A DNA stretch of 34,529 nucleotides from an uncultured Clostridium sp. (GTDB lineage: Bacteria; Bacillota; Clostridia; TANB77; CAG-508), in the NCBI GenBank assembly GCA_948468505.1, contig CAOKJE010000016.1:1-34529 (forward strand), written 5' to 3'. Positions 1 to 10,548 of the stretch are shown here, piece by piece. A model generated the notes under the pieces. The model had not been told where the DNA came from. It ran no database searches and was given only the letters and a program-made list of their open reading frames with translations. Numbering within the stretch: position 1 is the first letter of the stretch; every line of letters starts with the position of its first letter. A program made the position numbers and the translations under genes.

Positions 1-85
1 AATAAAAACACACCGTCCGGTTGGGGGTGTTTACCCCCCGGCCAATTATTGCCCCGTTCACACACGTCCCTAATCGGACAAAAGG
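1..85. other. GC-rich leader with strong hairpin upstream of ftsK
   Basis: This stretch is much richer in G and C than the rest of the window. It contains a perfect stem (GGGGGT at 23-28, loop GTTT, ACCCCC at 33-38) and a short inverted repeat GTCC/GGAC around 66-77. Read on the minus strand, the hairpin region runs toward a T-rich tract, so it could be the terminator of a gene beyond the edge. It could also be a degenerate REP-like repeat or a contig-edge artefact. No coding region is recognised in it. Confidence 0.35.
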
Positions 86-97
86 ATGGTGCAAAAA

Positions 98-2555
98 ATG
101 GCAAAAAAACGTAGATATAAAAAGAAAAAAAATGTTGCATCAAAAGCAGATGTAACAGTTGTTGTATTAATTATATTAAGTATTTTATTAGCAGTTCTAA
201 TTTATACCAAATCTGGCATGATTGGCGTAAAATTAAATGAAATATTGGGTGGTATGTTAGGAATTGTACAATATATTTTACCAATTGGAATTTTTGTAAT
301 TGCGATAAAACTAGCTTCTGTAGGAAGTGAGGAGTTAAATCCTAAATTAATTCAATATGGAATATTATTAGTTAGTTTATGTATTACTTTTAGTGTATTT
401 CAAATTTCAGCAGGGGAATTACAAAATAATAAAGAACTAGGAGAAGTGGTAAAAGATGCTTATTTACTAGGCTCTCGGAAGTAAAGGTGGAGGGGCAATT
501 GGTGCTTGTGGTGCTGTGCCACTTACGAAATTATTAGGAGAAATAGGAGCTATTATCTTTTGCTTAGGAATTGCCTTTAGCCTAATAGTGTTTACTTTTG
601 GTATTAATATGGCAGAAATCATAAACAAAATGGTAGAAAGAGCAGAGGAGAATAAAGAAGTACGTTTAGCTCATAAAGAAGAGTTAAGAAAAGAAAGGGA
701 ACAAGAAAAAACAGAAACACCAGCCCAAAAACGTAGAAGAGAAAAACAAGAAAGACTAGCCCAAAAAGAATTAGCAAGACAAGAAAAAGAAGCAATGAAC
801 GAACAAATAAAAATCAATTTTGGTGGACAATTTGTAGATACAGAAGAAGCCAATATGGGACTAAAAAAATACGATCATAGTGATGACGACTTAGAGCCAC
901 TAACCAAGCAATCAAAAATGTTAGCCAAACAAGAAAAAAAGAAAATGCAGGTGCCAGATATAGATGAAGAACCAGAAGTAACTGAGCCAGATGTCATTGA
1001 AAGCAACCTGTTTAAAGATGTAGAAGAACAAAAAGAAGAAAAAACAAAAGCAGTGTTACAACTAGAACATGCTATGACAGTAGAAGATGACGAACAATAC
1101 GAATATCCACCATTAGAACTTTTAGGAAAGCCAAACAAAAAGGCATTAAAAGGTGGAGCAAAAGCCCTAACCGATACAGCAGCAAAATTGCAAAAAACAT
1201 TACATAGCTTTGGGGTATCTGCAAAAGTTGAAAATGTTTCGGTAGGACCTGCCATTACTAGATATGAATTAAAACCAGCAGAAGGAGTACGTGTTAGTAA
1301 AATAGCGAACTTAGCAGATGATATTGCTCTTAACTTAGCAGCAGAAACCATCAGAATTGAAGCGCCAATTCCAGGAAAACAAGCTGTAGGAATTGAGGTA
1401 CCCAATAGTGCAAGAGAAGCTGTTCATTTAAGAGAAGTATTAGACAGTGATGTCTTTAAAACCAATGAATCCAAATTAGCCATAGCCTTAGGAAAAGACG
1501 TAGCAGGAGAAGTGCAATTAGCAGACATTGCCAAAATGCCACATATCCTAATTGCAGGCTCAACAGGGTCAGGAAAGAGTGTGTGTATCAATACCATTAT
1601 TACAAGTGTTCTTTATCATGCCAAACCAAGTGAAGTAAAATTTGTTATGGTAGACCCAAAAGTCGTAGAACTATCTGTTTATAATGGAATTCCACATCTT
1701 TTAATTCCTGTTGTAACAGACCCAAGAAAAGCAGCAGGAGCGTTAGCTTGGGCAGTACAAGAAATGGACAACCGTTATAACTTGTTTGCTGAAAAAGGAG
1801 TAAGAGACCTAAAAGGCTATAACAAAGCAATAGAACATGAAGAAGGAGTAGGTCAATTGCCACAAATTGTAATCATTGTAGACGAGTTAGCAGACCTAAT
1901 GATGGTAGCCAAAAATGATGTAGAAGATGCCATCTGTCGTTTAGCGCAGAAAGCAAGAGCAGCAGGAATGCACTTAGTAATAGCAACCCAAAGACCATCT
2001 GTTGACGTTATTACAGGTTTAATTAAAGCAAATGTGCCATCAAGAATAGCCTTTGCGGTATCTTCACAAGTAGACTCAAGAACCATCTTAGATAGCGTAG
2101 GTGCTGAAAAATTACTAGGAAAAGGAGATATGCTATACTTCCCGTCTGGTGCACCTAAACCATCAAGAGTACAAGGAGCCTTTGTAACAGATGACGAAGT
2201 AGAAAAAATAGTAAGTTTTATCAAATCAAACGGAACAGCAACCTATAGCGAGGACATCTTAGAAAGTATTGAAAATGGCAATAAAACAGATAAAGAAATA
2301 GCGGAAACCACAGAAGATGACGATACCGATCCATTTTTAATGGAAGCTATCCAAACAGTTGTAGAAACAGGCCAAGCTTCCACCTCTTTTATTCAAAGAA
2401 GATTTAAAGTAGGATATGCAAGAGCAGGAAGAATTATTGACCAAATGGAGGAAAGAGGCGTAATTTCAGGATACCAAGGTAGCAAGCCAAGAGAAGTGCT
2501 TATGACAAAAGAAAGATGGGAAGAATTACAAATGGGAACAAGTGAAGAAACTTAA
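98..2555 (+). CDS. ftsK: FtsK/SpoIIIE-family DNA translocase, +1 shift at CGG 476
   Basis: Membrane-anchored DNA pump that moves chromosomes through the septum or into the forespore. The first part (98-478) starts with a basic tail and carries three membrane segments. After the in-frame CGG at 476 the zero frame stops within two codons; skipping the C gives [13 protein letters not shown] and continues into a fourth membrane helix, an acidic charged linker, the motor and the C-terminal gamma domain. Visible motor motifs are Walker A GSTGSGKS (near 1559-1582) and Walker [11 protein letters not shown]. The gamma winged helix starts near DPFLMEAIQ (2328). Corrected length is 818 aa, normal for the family. 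ATG at 98 is preferred over ATG at 86 because AAAGGA lies about 11 bases upstream of it. Without the shift the membrane part and the motor would be separate. FtsK and SpoIIIE cannot be told apart with certainty here. Confidence 0.93.
476..479 (+). other. +1 frameshift site CGGA (site 1, ftsK)
   Basis: In-frame CGG after TCT; the zero frame reads CGG AAG TAA. Reading GGA (Gly) instead joins the membrane part to the motor part of FtsK. Confidence 0.85.
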
Positions 2556-2573
2556 GAAAGAAGGAGTAAAATT

Positions 2574-4157
2574 TTGCAAAAGAAAACCGATAAATTTTTA
2601 GATAAAATTGTGAAAAAAGATTATAATAATGAGCTTGAAAAAATATTAGAAAAGAAAGCTTTTGACGAAAACACCAAAAGCCTTCTTCTTAGTATTTTAT
2701 ATAAAATTGAAGCAGCTTATAGTGATTATGAAATAGTAAAGCCAAATGTAAAAAGCAAAGAAGATTTTATACAAGCTATTATTGATAACATTCAAAACAA
2801 TTGTGAGAGAATCAAAGTTGTGAAATTAAACTCCATAGAAAGTGAATTATTAGGAGATAAAACCTTTTTAGTAGAAAAAGAGAAAAAAAGAATCATTTGT
2901 TACCCAATGGAAAGAAAACTATTGTATTGTATTGCAAAAGTCAGCAAAAAAGAAAATATTATAAAAAATAACTATTATATCATTGATAAAACCTTAACAG
3001 ACTTGCTTAATGTAGGAAGTAGCATAGATACTGTCGAGCCAATGCGTGATTTTAATGGCTATTCCTGGACAACGATACCAAGAGAAATTGAAAGTATTTT
3101 TCACAATCTTGTGTACCAAAATATTAGAATATTAGTAGGACAAGAATTTTTAGACAATTGGATTAAAAATACAGATTATATCATAGATTACATGGAATCT
3201 TTCGAAAACAGATTACAAAAACGATATGGAAAACAAAATCAAGAAACAATATCTGAGATTTTAAAACAAATATCAGTATTGTTAGCGATACGATATAATC
3301 CAAAACTAAGCAGTAAATTGCAAAAAGAAAAAAAAGAAGTCGAATTTAAACTAGCAAAAGTAAGAGATAACCAAAATTTTGTACAAGAAATTACAAAAGA
3401 AAAACGAGAACTTACAAATGAAATTAAGCGAATGGATGAAACATTAAACGACAAAAATATGTTACAAGCAGAATACGAAAGAAGAAATGAAAATTTAGAA
3501 TTAGAAGAAAAAATATTTAGTATTCGAATTCTATCACAATTGATGGCAGAAGAAAGAAAAGAAAAAATGAAGAGATTAGAAAGATTAAATATTTTACTAA
3601 ATCCGCAAAAATTTGTTACCTTTAAAAAAGAATTAGAGCAAAAAGAAAAATATCTAAAATTATTAGATATAAAAAAATTAGAGGACAAAATCGTACAAAG
3701 CATTTTAGAACTACAAAAAATATTTTTAATGTGCTATCAAATCAAAATAAAAAAAGTGGAAAACAAACAAGAACTAATGAAGCTTTTTTACGAATTTCGT
3801 TATTACTGTTTACTACCTTTTATAGAAGAAAAATCAATAGGAAAAGATATTGAAATTCAAGAACAAATTAGAGAAGTACAAATGTTACTATTTGGAAAAG
3901 CACATGAATTAAAGGTAATAGATATCTTTTCGAAAGAAAGCCAAATAGACTACGAAATATTAAAGCATTTATTTTATGTACGTATTATCAACTTAGAAAA
4001 TTTATACATCAAAGTCATAAAAGAAGAGGAAAACTACTATGTACAATTATTTGATGAGAACATATTTGAAGAAAAAGTACCAATAGAAATAATAGGCTTA
4101 TTAGATAAAAAAGACTTTGCTTTTAAATTAAATAAGAAAATAAAAATTTTCAATTAA
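2574..4157 (+). CDS. Conserved-type hypothetical coiled-coil protein
   Basis: I do not recognise this 527-aa protein. It is highly charged, with long Lys/Glu-rich helical stretches; the region around residues 225-400 looks like an extended coiled coil. No signal peptide, membrane helix or clear catalytic motif is visible. TTG at 2574 is chosen as start because AGAAGGAG lies just upstream. It follows ftsK by 18 bases and precedes the beta-CASP RNase gene by 45 bases, so co-transcription is likely. It has no in-frame CGG and is uninterrupted, which makes it a useful control for the CGG pattern. Confidence 0.8.
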   Translation: MQKKTDKFLDKIVKKDYNNELEKILEKKAFDENTKSLLLSILYKIEAAYSDYEIVKPNVKSKEDFIQAIIDNIQNNCERIKVVKLNSIESELLGDKTFLVEKEKKRIICYPMERKLLYCIAKVSKKENIIKNNYYIIDKTLTDLLNVGSSIDTVEPMRDFNGYSWTTIPREIESIFHNLVYQNIRILVGQEFLDNWIKNTDYIIDYMESFENRLQKRYGKQNQETISEILKQISVLLAIRYNPKLSSKLQKEKKEVEFKLAKVRDNQNFVQEITKEKRELTNEIKRMDETLNDKNMLQAEYERRNENLELEEKIFSIRILSQLMAEERKEKMKRLERLNILLNPQKFVTFKKELEQKEKYLKLLDIKKLEDKIVQSILELQKIFLMCYQIKIKKVENKQELMKLFYEFRYYCLLPFIEEKSIGKDIEIQEQIREVQMLLFGKAHELKVIDIFSKESQIDYEILKHLFYVRIINLENLYIKVIKEEENYYVQLFDENIFEEKVPIEIIGLLDKKDFAFKLNKKIKIFN

Positions 4158-4202
4158 TAGGAAAACAAAGCAAAATTTTTCTAAAAAAGGAGAAAATAAA
4201 AT

Positions 4203-5878
4203 ATGAAAATAACATTTTTAGGAGCAACCAGAACGGTTACAGGCTCAAACTTTTTAGTAGAAGCCTGTGGAAAAAAATTTTTAGTAGACTGTGGAATGTG
4301 GCAAGGAAAAGCTGAATACGAAGAACAAAATTTACAAGAATTTGAATTTAATCCTACAGACATTGACTTTATGTTATTAACCCATGCCCACATAGACCAC
4401 TCTGGAAGAATTCCAAAACTATATAACGAAGGATTTCGAAACAAAATTTATGCCCATAAAGCAACTTGTGACTTATGCGCCTTAATGTTGCCAGATAGTG
4501 GTCATATTCAAGAAATGGAAAATGAATGGCGTAATAAAAAAAGAAAAAGAAAAGGAGAAACAGAAGTACCACCATTATATACAGCAGAAGAAGCGGCAAG
4601 ATCATTAGAAATATTTGAACCAGTGCAATATGACGAAATCATTGAAATTACAGAAGACATCCATGTAAGATTTAATGATGCAGGTCATATGCTAGGCTCT
4701 AGCATTATCGAATTATGGACCAAAGAAGATGGAAAAAAAACCAAAACCGTCTTTACAGGAGACTTAGGAAACAATGATATTCCATGATTAGACTCTCCAA
4801 CCATGATTGAAAGTGCAGACTACTTAGTTATGGAATCTACCTATGGAAGCAGATTACACCTAAGAAATGACGAAAAAGCAGAGTTATTTTTGGACATCGT
4901 ATCCCAAACCTTGGACAACGGAGGAAGTGTAGTAATACCATCCTTTGCTGTGCGGAAGAACACAAGAAATATTATATGAAATCAATAAATTAAAAGAAGT
5001 TAAAAACGACGACGAATTTAGAAGAAAATACAAAACCTTAATGAAATCAAGTGTTTATGTAGATAGCCCTTTAGCCATTTCAGCAACCGAAGTATTTAGA
5101 GAAAACACCAATCTATTTGAAGAACAAATTCAGCAAGAAATCATGGCAGGAGACAATCCACTTGAATTTCCTGGGCTAAAATTTACGCAAACAGTAGACG
5201 AATCCAAAGCCCTAAACGAGGATTCAACCCCAAGCATTATCATATCAGCAAGTCGGAATGTGTGAAGTAGGAAGAATTAAACATCACCTAAAGCATAATT
5301 TGTGGAATCCAAAATCTACCATACTATTCGTTGGTTATCAAGCAGTAGGAACCCTAGGCTATAGTATTGTAAATGGTGCCAAAAAAGTAAAAATCTTTGG
5401 CGAAGAAATAGCAGTAAACGCAAGAATTGAATACATCGAAGGATACTCTGGACACGCTGACCAAGAAGGATTAATGAACTTTATCTATTCCTTTATCAAT
5501 AAACCAAAACACATCTTCTTAGTCCATGGAGAAATGGAAGCACAAAACACATTAGAAGAAAAAATCAAGCAAGACACAGGAATTTGTGTAACAGTGCCAG
5601 AATTTGGTGAAACTTACGAACTAAGTGCTATAAATGAAGGCGAGAAGGAAGTAAATACAAGTATAAAACTGACAAACAAAATAGAAAGAAGAGTAACCAC
5701 AACAATAAGACGAGAAGTAATCACCAGACTAGAAAAACTAAAAGAAGAAATCAAAGATATGGAATCTTGCGTAAGACAAGACATAGAAGATAAAGCGCTA
5801 CGAGACGAAGACATCTTTAGAATAAACGAAAAAATAAAAGACTTAGAAAAGCAAATCATAAACGTAATTGAAGGCTAA
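4203..5878 (+). CDS. Beta-CASP metallo-beta-lactamase RNase, two +1 CGG shifts and one in-frame TGA
   Basis: Metallo-beta-lactamase fold protein of the RNA-processing beta-CASP group. Seen in order: the zinc-binding THAHIDHSG motif, GHMLGSSIIEL, MESTYGSR, the conserved PSFAVGRTQE block, DSPLAISATEVF, the invariant ISASGMCEVGRIKHHL block, GYSGHAD and FLVHGE, then a charged helical C-terminal extension. The conserved glycines in AVGR and SASGMC are exactly the residues restored by skipping C at the CGGs at 4953 and 5254. An in-frame TGA at 4785-4787 falls between GNNDIP and LDSPTMIE; homologues usually carry a hydrophobic residue there, so TTA to TGA is the simplest explanation. With both shifts and the TGA read as one residue the protein is 557 aa. 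Zero-frame products would be three inactive fragments. Ribosome site AAAAGGAG precedes ATG 4203. Whether the TGA inactivates the gene is open. Confidence 0.85.
4785..4787 (+). other. In-frame TGA inside the beta-CASP gene
   Basis: The TGA interrupts an otherwise continuous frame between ...NNDIP and LDSPT..., where similarity to the family continues on both sides. It is not of the CGG type. TGA acts as a stop elsewhere in the window (ctsR, the 112-aa gene, the InlB-repeat protein), so a general TGA reassignment is unlikely. A nonsense substitution, readthrough or a base error are the options. Confidence 0.8.
4953..4956 (+). other. +1 frameshift site CGGA (site 2, beta-CASP RNase)
   Basis: In-frame CGG after GTG; skipping C yields SFAV-G-RTQE, restoring a glycine that is conserved in the family. 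The zero frame ends at TGA eight codons later. Confidence 0.88.
5254..5257 (+). other. +1 frameshift site CGGA (site 3, beta-CASP RNase)
   Basis: In-frame CGG after AGT in the frame set by site 2; the zero frame reads CGG AAT GTG TGA. Skipping C gives SAS-G-MCEVGR, a near-invariant family motif. Confidence 0.9.
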
Positions 5879-5896
5879 TGGCAAGTTGGGGACAGG
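5879..5896 (+). repeat. REP-like repeat unit
   Basis: TGGCAAGTTGGGGACAGG immediately after the stop of the beta-CASP gene, identical over its length to the unit beginning at 7906. It lies 2 kb upstream of the RAYT transposase and is probably mobilised by it or by relatives. Confidence 0.7.
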
Positions 5897-5940
5897 TTAA
5901 ATTGAGATTTGTGCCTTTAGGAAAGGAAAGATTTTAGAAA

Positions 5941-7905
5941 ATGGAAAACAAGTATTTTAATGAAGCAATGATAGGGAACAAAAATATGTTAGCCACCTTC
6001 ACAGGAAAAGGGGAAGTGCAAAGAATTTATTTCCCAAGCAAAGATAATAGACAATATTTGGACTATTTTCATACAGGAGTAAAAATAAATAATTCTCAAC
6101 TAATTTATTTGCATGACGATGTCAATAATATATACAAACAGTATTATGATACGGATACAAATGTTTTAAATACCGAAATTACAAATACTTATTTTAACCT
6201 AAAAATCCTTCAAACTGATTATATTATGATAAAGGAAAATGTAATGGTCAAAAAGTATATTTTCTTAAATGATGGAAAAATTGATTTAAATACAAGTTTT
6301 TATATACATTCTTCCTTATTATCAGATTACAATAATCATGTCAGTTGTAAAATAGTTGATGGTGGTATGCTACAATACGCTCATGACTTTACTTTTGCAA
6401 CCTTTGCAAAAGGGAAAAAATTAACAAGACATCAAATTAATGGAAGCAAAGAAACCATTAAAAGTGGGGACATTTATGATAAAGACTATATTGGAATGTC
6501 AAATGACACTAGCATTTGTTACGATTTAGGAACCATTCATCCACAAGAAAAAAAGACCTTAGAAATTTGTGTAGCAATTGGAGAAAACAAGAATATATCA
6601 GCTATTGAAAATGAAATCGAAAGAATCAAAAAAATTGATTTAAGCAAAGAATATGTGGCTACAAAAACATATTGGAGAAAATATGTTAAAGAGCACAATG
6701 GGTTAAACCTAAAAGAGCCAGAAAATAGTTATGAAGAAAAGATTTACGATATTTACAAAAGAAGTATTCTGTTATTTCCACTCTTAACCAATAGCGAAAC
6801 TGGTGGAATTATTGCTTCAGCCGAAGTAGATGAAAACTTTACACAGTGTGGAAGATATGCTTATTGCTGGACACGAGATGCCGTATTTATGACCAAGGCA
6901 CTAGATATTTTAAAGATGCAAAAAGAAACTGATAAATTTTACAAGGTATTCTGTAAAAAAACACAAAGCAAAAATGGAATGTGGGAGCAAAGATTTTTTA
7001 CAGATGGGAAATTAGCACCAGCATGGGGCTATCAAATTGATGAAACGGCAAGTGTAGTGTATGGTGTGTATGAGCACTATCAATATACAAAAGACCAAAA
7101 ATTTTTAAAAGACAGTTTGCGGAATGTGTGAAAAAGCAGTAGACTTTTTAAAACGCTATGTAAAAGATTGGCTAAACATTGATGGCGAAGACCAGCACGA
7201 CAAAGATAAAGTAAAACAAGAAATGGAAGAAAACCTAGAAAAACAAGGCCATAAATATCATGTAAGTTATGACCTATGGGAAATGTGTGAGGGAATTCAC
7301 TTATATTCTTTAGCAAGCATTTATGCAGCCTTTGAATGTATTATGAGAATTTATCGAGTATTAGGAGATAAAACATCAAATTTTGAAGACAATCGATTAA
7401 AAGACGAAAAAATCATAAAAAGTGAAAGAGAACTAGAAAAACTACAAACCGAAATCAAAAAATATATCAACCAAAATATGTATGACGAAGAAAGAAAAAC
7501 CTACTTAAGAAATACCGAAGACAAAAAAATGGACATCAGCATAATTGGAGCAGTTGCACCATTTAATGTTTTCAAGCCAAAAGAAAAGAAAATCGTAAAC
7601 ACCGTAGAAAGAATCAACCTATCCTTAAGAACCTATACACGGTGGATACCAAAGATTTGAAGGAGACCATTATAGAAACCGGAAATCCATGGCCAATTGC
7701 CAACCTTTGGATGACACTATATTACTTAGAAACAGGAGAAAAGAAAAAAGCCAAAGACACCTTTGACTTTGTCGTAAAAACAGCAGGAAAGCATAGTTTC
7801 CTTGGTGAGCAGGTTGACAATGCAACCTTGCAACCCAATTGGGTACTAGGCCTTGGCTGGTCTCATGCCATGTTTATTATTGTGCTAGAAAAGTTATATA
7901 GCTAA
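5941..7905 (+). CDS. GH15 glucoamylase-like glycoside hydrolase, three +1 CGG shifts
   Basis: Predicted alpha-glucan or oligosaccharide-hydrolysing enzyme of glycoside hydrolase family 15. The N-terminal ~270 residues look like the beta-sandwich domain; the rest is the (alpha/alpha)6 barrel with YCWTRDAVF, APAWGYQIDETASVVYG, SYDLWEMCEG, LRTYTGGYQRFEGD, NGNPWPIANLWM and LGEQVDNATLQPNWVLGLGW. No signal peptide is visible, so it is probably cytoplasmic. In-frame CGGs at 7120, 7640 and 7680 each need a +1 shift. The last two are only 40 bases apart, and together they recover the TYTGGY and GNPW blocks that this family conserves. Corrected length is 653 aa. The internal ATGs at 7124 and 7642 are not convincing starts: they lack ribosome sites and fall inside conserved blocks. 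Confidence 0.88.
7120..7123 (+). other. +1 frameshift site CGGA (site 4, GH15)
   Basis: In-frame CGG after TTG; the zero frame reads CGG AAT GTG TGA. Skipping C gives KDSL-G-MCEKAVDFL and continues the barrel domain. Confidence 0.85.
7640..7643 (+). other. +1 frameshift site CGGT (site 5, GH15)
   Basis: In-frame CGG after ACA, the only site with T as the fourth base. Skipping C gives RTYT-G-GYQRFEGD, matching a conserved GH15 block; the zero frame stops at TGA six codons later. Confidence 0.88.
7680..7683 (+). other. +1 frameshift site CGGA (site 6, GH15)
   Basis: In-frame CGG after AAC, in the frame set by site 5. Skipping C gives RN-G-NPWPIANLW; the following NPW block is conserved in GH15 enzymes. 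Confidence 0.87.
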
Positions 7906-7978
7906 TGGCAAGTTGGGGACAGGCACCAACTTGCCATAAATGGCAAGTCTGGGACAGGCACTAAGTTGCCATAAGTAA
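7906..7978. repeat. REP hairpin pair upstream of RAYT
   Basis: Two adjacent hairpin units. The first is GGCAAGTTGG (7907-7916) and CCAACTTGCC (7926-7935) with loop GGACAGGCA. The second starts GGCAAGTCTGGGACAGGC at 7942 and closes with TTGCC near 7970. They are separated by ATAAAT, so the facing arms also form CTTGCCAT/ATGGCAAG. This is BIME-like architecture next to a REP-associated transposase. Confidence 0.8.
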
Positions 7979-8085
7979 CAAAAAATATGTAAAAATATGT
8001 AAAAGGTATAGCCAAATAACAAAAAATGTGCTATACTATTTTTATTGCAAAAATAATTAAATTAAAAAGGAGGAGGTTAAAGAGT

Positions 8086-8889
8086 TTGCCAAGGCAACCT
8101 AGAAGAAAAAGTCATAGTAATGTATATCATTGCATGCTACGAGGGATTAATAAGCAAGACATTTTTTTTGAAAAAGAAGACTATTTAAAATTTCAAGATA
8201 TTATTAGAAAAACGAGAGAAATATATTTATATCAATTGTATTCGTATGTTTTAATGCCAAATCATATTCATTTAGAAATCAAAGATGAAGGTCAAAAAAT
8301 ATCTCAAATTATTCATAGTATAGCAACGCGCTATGCAAATTATTTTAATAAAAAATATGAAAGAAAGGGACATGTATTTGAAAGTCGATTTCGAAGTAAA
8401 AATGTTGAAAACACCTTTTATATGCTCAATTTAGTTAGATATATTCACCAAAATCCATTAAAAGCAGGAATTAGCAAGATGGAAGAATATAAGTGGAGTA
8501 GTTATTTTGAATATTTTAAGAGTGTTGAAGTTAGAGAAAAAGACAAGATAGTAGATACGGAAGAAATTTTAGAGATGTTTTTGCCAGATGTAGACCAAGT
8601 TCAGGTAAAAAAAGAGTTTATGAAATTTAATGAGAAGATTTTAAAATTTCAAGAAAGTAAAGAGTTATTAGAATATGAAATGAAAAATAAATTAACAGAT
8701 GAAGAAGTTATTTATTTTATAAAAGAAGAATTGGGAATTGAGAATATTCAAGAAATCCAAAAATATAATGTGGAAAATAGGAATAAAACAATAAGAAAAA
8801 TTAGTAAAATGGAAGGAATAGGACAAACACAAATGGAAAGAATACTAGGTATTAGTATTAGAATCATACAAAGAGCCTGTAAAAAGTAA
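8086..8889 (+). CDS. REP-associated tyrosine transposase (RAYT, Y1 family)
   Basis: A 267-aa single-copy-type HUH transposase related to IS200 TnpA that acts on REP hairpins. Evidence is the N-terminal PRQPRRKSHSNVYHCMLRGI, the metal-binding HxH in LMPNHIHLEI, and the RAYT signature VRYIHQNPLKAGI carrying the likely catalytic tyrosine. A C-terminal helix-turn-helix region begins around LTDEEVIYFI. TTG at 8086 is preferred over upstream ATG 8026 because AAAAGGAGGAGG lies about 11 bases upstream and homologues begin at this point. It is flanked on both sides by REP hairpins with opposite orientation. It has no in-frame CGG and is uninterrupted. Confidence 0.92.
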   Translation: MPRQPRRKSHSNVYHCMLRGINKQDIFFEKEDYLKFQDIIRKTREIYLYQLYSYVLMPNHIHLEIKDEGQKISQIIHSIATRYANYFNKKYERKGHVFESRFRSKNVENTFYMLNLVRYIHQNPLKAGISKMEEYKWSSYFEYFKSVEVREKDKIVDTEEILEMFLPDVDQVQVKKEFMKFNEKILKFQESKELLEYEMKNKLTDEEVIYFIKEELGIENIQEIQKYNVENRNKTIRKISKMEGIGQTQMERILGISIRIIQRACKK

Positions 8890-8905
8890 AATATTAAATC
8901 GATAA

Positions 8906-8959
8906 CCTGTCCCAAAGTTGCCATTTATGGCTAGTTAGTGCCTGTCCCAAACTTGCCAT
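8906..8959. repeat. REP hairpins downstream of RAYT
   Basis: CCTGTCCCAAAGTTGCC (8906-8922) and CCTGTCCCAAACTTGCC (8941-8957) are the reverse complement of the units at 7906 and 5879. With the intervening GGCTAGTTAGTG they can form a hairpin. Inverted REPs on either side of the transposase form a RAYT-BIME unit. Confidence 0.78.
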
Positions 8960-8979
8960 TTAGAAAAACAAAAAAACAC

Positions 8980-9006
8980 TTGCAAAGTATGCTTTTTTGG
9001 TATAGA
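8980..9006 (+). promoter_or_regulatory. gap promoter, shared with pgk
   Basis: TTGCAA (8980-8985) and TATAGA (9001-9006) with an extended -10 TGG. The block from ACACTTG to TATAGAAT differs at only two positions from the one before pgk at 21746-21778, which points to common control of the glycolytic genes. The transcript leader holds two hairpins: TTGCCTAAG/CTTGGGCAA, and GATGC/GCATC just before the ribosome site. Confidence 0.7.
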
Positions 9007-9072
9007 ATTGAATTGCCTAAGAAAACTTGGGCAATACTAAATATAAAAGTGGATGCGATTAAAAGCATCTAA

Positions 9073-10092
<1,020 letters not shown>

Positions 10093-10105
10093 TGATAAGA
10101 TTTTA

Positions 10106-10138
10106 GATATTAAGTGTAAAAGCTTAGTATCTTTTTTT
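10106..10138 (+). terminator. Rho-independent terminator of gap
   Basis: GATATTAAG (10106-10114) and CTTAGTATC (10123-10131) form a stem with one mismatch, followed by a run of seven T. Confidence 0.8.
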
Positions 10139-10548
10139 ATATTCTAGATATCTTTTTAGAAATTAAAAGATTTTTTTCTAAAAGTATTGAATTCTTAATC
10201 CTTCCATAGAATTGCAGTAGAAATCGTCTCTAAATGATAGAGCATTAAAATTTTAAATTGCTATAAGGGTAAAAAAAATATATGCCAAAAGCATAAAGAA
10301 ATTCAAAAAACTATTGCAAAAATAAAAATCTTAAAGTATAATTTGAATGTATATTATTTGCTATTTTTATAAATAGAAAGAACCTTGAAAGTGAACTATA
10401 CCCCAAAAAGTAGAGTTCAAAAGCAAGTACCCTTATAAAAGTATTTTGGAAAAGAATACTATTTACAAAAATGGAAATAATGAAATAAAAAAAGAATAGA
10501 AATGAAAACATGAAAGAAGAAACCAATGGAAACAAAGGAGGAAAAGGA
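10139..10548 (+). promoter_or_regulatory. Promoter and long leader of the DUF285 protein
   Basis: This intergenic stretch holds no gene. TTGCAA (10314-10319) and TATAAT (10337-10342) are spaced 17 bp. The ~200-base leader contains two hairpins: GAACTATA/TAGAGTTC at 10393-10418 around the loop CCCCAAAAAG, and AGTATT/AATACT at 10440-10460. The first resembles the ends of some IS3/IS150-group elements, but no transposase remains. Confidence 0.65.

Noticed and set aside
7642-7905. Separate gene starting at ATG 7642 (and likewise 7124, 5258, 26879, 12959)
   Set aside because: These ATGs lack ribosome sites and lie inside conserved blocks of the upstream gene; they are by-products of the frame changes.
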